Source of the DNA: an uncultured Oscillospiraceae bacterium
GTDB lineage: Bacteria; Bacillota; Clostridia; Oscillospirales; Acutalibacteraceae
Direction: 5' to 3'
Length of the DNA: 6,933 bases
NCBI GenBank assembly: GCA_900549675.1
Contig: URPG01000112.1
Coordinates: forward strand, 1-6,933
A program made the translations under genes and the position numbers. Shown here piece by piece: positions 5,288 to 6,933 of this stretch (positions are counted from its first letter, which is position 1; each line of letters opens with the position of its first letter). The notes beneath the pieces were generated by a model. The model saw only the letters and a list, made by a program, of their open reading frames with translations. It was not told the origin of the DNA and made no database searches.

Positions 5288-6160
5288 ATGAAGACACAGA
5301 GAGCAGCTGTAATCGGCCATCCGATTCGACATACAATGTCACCTTTTATCCACCAAAAACTTTTTCAGCTATCCGGAATTCCTATGGAATATCAAGTGCT
5401 GGATATTGAAAATCTATCCGAAGAGATAAGACAGCTGAAAAAATTAGATGTATTCAATGTTACAATTCCATATAAAGAGAAAATTATTCCCTATTTAGAT
5501 GAATTGGATGATAAAGCAAAACTTTTTGGCTCAGTGAATACCGTTCAAGTAAAAGATGGCAAGATGAAGGGTTATATTACGGACGGAACAGGCTGTTTGC
5601 AGGCTATTGAAAGCGCAGGAGTAAATCTGAACCAGCGAATTTTAATTTTAGGAAACGGCGGTACGGCCCGTGCGGTTGCTTTTGAAATTGCGTATAATTA
5701 TTCTGACTTTGACATCACACTGGCTCACCGTAACGGTTCGGCAGAAAAAGCAAAAAAAATTGCCGATGAAATTTTCTCTTTCACAAAAAATCAGGAAAGA
5801 AACGGCGGAACCATTACCTGCCTTTCTTACAAAGAGTTGCCTGAAAACGGAGAGTATGAGGTGCTGATTAACGCCACCAATGTGGGCATGTATCCAAATA
5901 CGGAGGATTCGCCCGTTGACTCATCTGTTTTGCGAAATTGCCGCGCTGTGTTTGATGCCGTATTCAATCCGGAAGAAACCTTGCTGCTCAAAACGGCAAA
6001 GCAAATGGGAATTCCGATTATCAAAGGAATTGGGATGCTGGTTCGTCAGGCAGCAGCAGCTCATGCCTGTTGGTATCAAACAACATTTACAAAGCGGGAT
6101 ATTGAGCAATTATGTGAGGACGCAACGAAAGAAATGAATCGTATTTTTTATCATAAATAA
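5288..6160 (+). CDS. aroE: Shikimate dehydrogenase (NADP+)
   Basis: AroE reduces 3-dehydroshikimate to shikimate with NADPH in the cytoplasmic pathway to chorismate and aromatic amino acids. The 290 residues are slightly longer than the common ~275. The substrate domain shows VIGHPIRHTMSPFIH (Thr16 and Ser18 standing for the usual HSxSP serines), NVTIPYKEK with catalytic Lys63, SVNTV with Asn84, and TDGTG with catalytic Asp99. The nucleotide domain has ILGNGGTARAV at 120-130 and HRN at 147-149, where the NADP-specific enzymes have NRT. NATNVGMYP (195-203) and GIGMLVRQAAAAHACW (247-262) complete the family pattern. The ATG at 5288 has AGGAG seven bases upstream. It is cotranscribed with aroK, which starts 11 bases after its stop. 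The HRN change makes NADP preference likely rather than certain; quinate/shikimate-type activity is a less likely alternative. Confidence 0.95.
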   Translation: MKTQRAAVIGHPIRHTMSPFIHQKLFQLSGIPMEYQVLDIENLSEEIRQLKKLDVFNVTIPYKEKIIPYLDELDDKAKLFGSVNTVQVKDGKMKGYITDGTGCLQAIESAGVNLNQRILILGNGGTARAVAFEIAYNYSDFDITLAHRNGSAEKAKKIADEIFSFTKNQERNGGTITCLSYKELPENGEYEVLINATNVGMYPNTEDSPVDSSVLRNCRAVFDAVFNPEETLLLKTAKQMGIPIIKGIGMLVRQAAAAHACWYQTTFTKRDIEQLCEDATKEMNRIFYHK

Positions 6161-6166
6161 GGGTGA
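6159..6166 (+). promoter_or_regulatory. aroK: Ribosome binding site that fixes the aroK start at 6172
   Basis: AAGGGTGA, which complements the 16S rRNA tail, overlaps the aroE stop codon. It ends five bases before the GTG at 6172. The alternative GTG at 6163 lies inside this site and has no suitable signal of its own. Confidence 0.65.
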
Positions 6167-6171
6167 ACATC

Positions 6172-6678
6172 GTGAAAGAAAATATTGTTTTATGTGGTTT
6201 CATGGGGTGCGGAAAAACCAGTGTAGGCAAAATTTTAGCACAAAAAACCGGAAGAACTTTTTGCGATACCGATTTATATTTAGAAGATAAGTTCGGCATG
6301 GAAATTACTGAAATTTTCAGCAGGTACGGGGAACAGCGCTTTCGTGAAATGGAAAATGAGGTCGTGAAAGAGGTTTCTGCGAAACAAAATATGGTCATTG
6401 CTTGTGGAGGCGGAACTGTTTTGCGGGAGGAAAATGTAAAAATCTTTCGGGAAAATAAAAGTAAGATTTTTTTATTAGACACACCAATTGAAATGCTGCA
6501 AGAACGATTGTCCTCAGACGTTAAACGGCCATTGTTACAGAAGCCCAACCGGCAGGAGATTATTGAAGAGTTGTATTCTGAACGAATCCATCAATATAGA
6601 GCCGCGGCGGATGAAATTATTCCGGCCGGTATGCCCGTTATTGCTGTTGTTAAAAAAATGATGAAAGAATATCTGTAA
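6172..6678 (+). CDS. aroK: Shikimate kinase
   Basis: AroK phosphorylates shikimate at O3 with ATP, the step after AroE. From the GTG at 6172 it has 168 residues, the usual size. The P-loop GFMGCGKT is at 9-16, DTD at 32-34 provides the Mg and shikimate-binding aspartates, FRE with Arg58 contacts shikimate, and GGG at 79-81 is the third shikimate-binding element. The LID has KRPL with Arg119, and ERIHQYR around 137-143 is the adenine-side segment. The start at 6172 is preferred over the GTG at 6163 (three residues longer) because AAGGGTGA sits at the right distance for it and MKENIVLCGF begins directly at the first strand. It follows aroE in the same operon with translational proximity. Nothing in it looks damaged. 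Confidence 0.95.
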   Translation: MKENIVLCGFMGCGKTSVGKILAQKTGRTFCDTDLYLEDKFGMEITEIFSRYGEQRFREMENEVVKEVSAKQNMVIACGGGTVLREENVKIFRENKSKIFLLDTPIEMLQERLSSDVKRPLLQKPNRQEIIEELYSERIHQYRAAADEIIPAGMPVIAVVKKMMKEYL

Positions 6679-6735
6679 AATGAATGTATAAGGGTATAGG
6701 CAAATGGCAAAAACCTAAAACTAAATATGGTGATT

Positions 6736-6784
6736 TTTATGCTTAAGTATTGTGAAGTATCAAATATAGATAAATAAGCATAAA
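6736..6784 (+). repeat. Perfect 10-bp inverted repeat after aroK
   Basis: TTTATGCTTA (6736-6745) and TAAGCATAAA (6775-6784) are exact complements separated by 29 bases. It would form an AT-rich hairpin in the 3' part of the aroEK transcript but has no T run after it, so it is not a standard terminator. Function unknown. Confidence 0.5.
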
Positions 6785-6819
6785 CTGCCGGCGATAAATA
6801 AAAAACGGAAAAATTCTGC

Positions 6820-6855
6820 AAAGAGAATCTATTGAAAAGTGATGCTCTCTTTTTT
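6820..6855 (+). terminator. Probable rho-independent terminator of aroE-aroK
   Basis: AAAGAGA (6820-6826) pairs with TCTCTTT (6846-6852); ATC (6827-6829) with GAT (6841-6843) extends the stem across a 2-base bulge, leaving an 11-base loop. Six T (6850-6855) end it. The low GC of the stem and the distance of about 140 bases from aroK make it less certain than the others. Confidence 0.6.
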
Positions 6856-6921
6856 CAACAATTTATGAATTTTGTAGGTTTGTCAAACATATTGGACAGA
6901 GAAAGCAGAAAGAGCTTCAAT

Positions 6922-6933
6922 AGGAGAAAGCCA
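6922..6933 (+). promoter_or_regulatory. Ribosome binding site of a gene starting at the window edge
   Basis: AGGAGA (6922-6927) is followed six bases later by the final A of the window, the position expected for the first base of an ATG. The start codon itself is not visible, so this is a guess from the ribosome binding site alone. Confidence 0.35.

Noticed and set aside
5018..5332. Open frame on the minus strand between acpP and aroE
   Set aside because: It overlaps the start of aroE and both promoters, has a composition unlike a protein (AT-rich translation without domain pattern) and no ribosome binding site.
6163..6165. GTG at 6163 as the aroK start
   Set aside because: It falls within the AAGGGTGA ribosome binding site that serves the GTG at 6172, and it has no Shine-Dalgarno sequence of its own.
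6591..6821. Minus-strand open frame opposite the end of aroK
   Set aside because: It overlaps the conserved end of aroK, the remainder is low-complexity AT-rich DNA, and no terminator or ribosome binding site supports it.

Overview
The window looks like a piece of chromosome from a low-to-moderate GC Firmicute, most likely an anaerobic member of the Clostridia. This is an inference from strong AGGAGG-type ribosome binding sites, AT-rich spacers with sigma-A-like promoters, a prolyl-tRNA synthetase of the short editing-less type, and compact terminators. I see no rRNA, tRNA, CRISPR array, transposase or phage gene. Most genes are ordinary housekeeping or sugar-catabolic genes.

Layout. (1) Positions 2-193 (+) hold the end of a gene whose last residues look like a peptidoglycan-binding repeat followed by an acidic Ser/Asp-rich tail. 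A strong bidirectional hairpin terminator (323-358) separates it from a convergent minus-strand unit. (2) Positions 2499 down to 383 (-) form a two-gene sugar/polyol unit: a Gfo/Idh/MocA-family NAD(P)-dependent oxidoreductase followed 22 bases later by a TIM-barrel sugar phosphate isomerase/epimerase. A promoter and a LacI/CcpA-type palindrome lie upstream. (3) 2992-2687 (-) is a small three-helix membrane protein of unknown function. (4) 4574-3135 (-) is proS, with its own promoter and terminator. (5) 5021-4788 (-) is acpP, whose 3' end carries an unusually large branched terminator-like structure. (6) 5288-6678 (+) is an aroE-aroK pair of the shikimate pathway, divergent from acpP, with a dyad-containing leader and a terminator near 6820-6855. 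The window stops where another plus-strand gene probably begins.

The most notable point is in the oxidoreductase. The well-supported start at 2416 (perfect AGGAGG eight bases upstream) reads into a normal Rossmann N-terminus, but a GC-rich 41-bp insertion bounded by 12-bp direct repeats (2339-2350 and 2380-2391) throws the frame off, so translation from that start ends after 36 codons. Removing exactly one 41-bp unit restores a seamless 372-residue enzyme. In the start frame, the inserted bases read as the N-terminal cofactor-binding segment of another Gfo/Idh protein (GAMGRDHVRRI-like), so the insertion looks like a template switch between homologous genes, either in the cell or during amplification or assembly.

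How the genes work together: the oxidoreductase and isomerase probably act in sequence on a sugar, polyol or glycoside. AroE and AroK catalyse consecutive steps (3-dehydroshikimate to shikimate to shikimate 3-phosphate). ProS and AcpP are independent housekeeping units.
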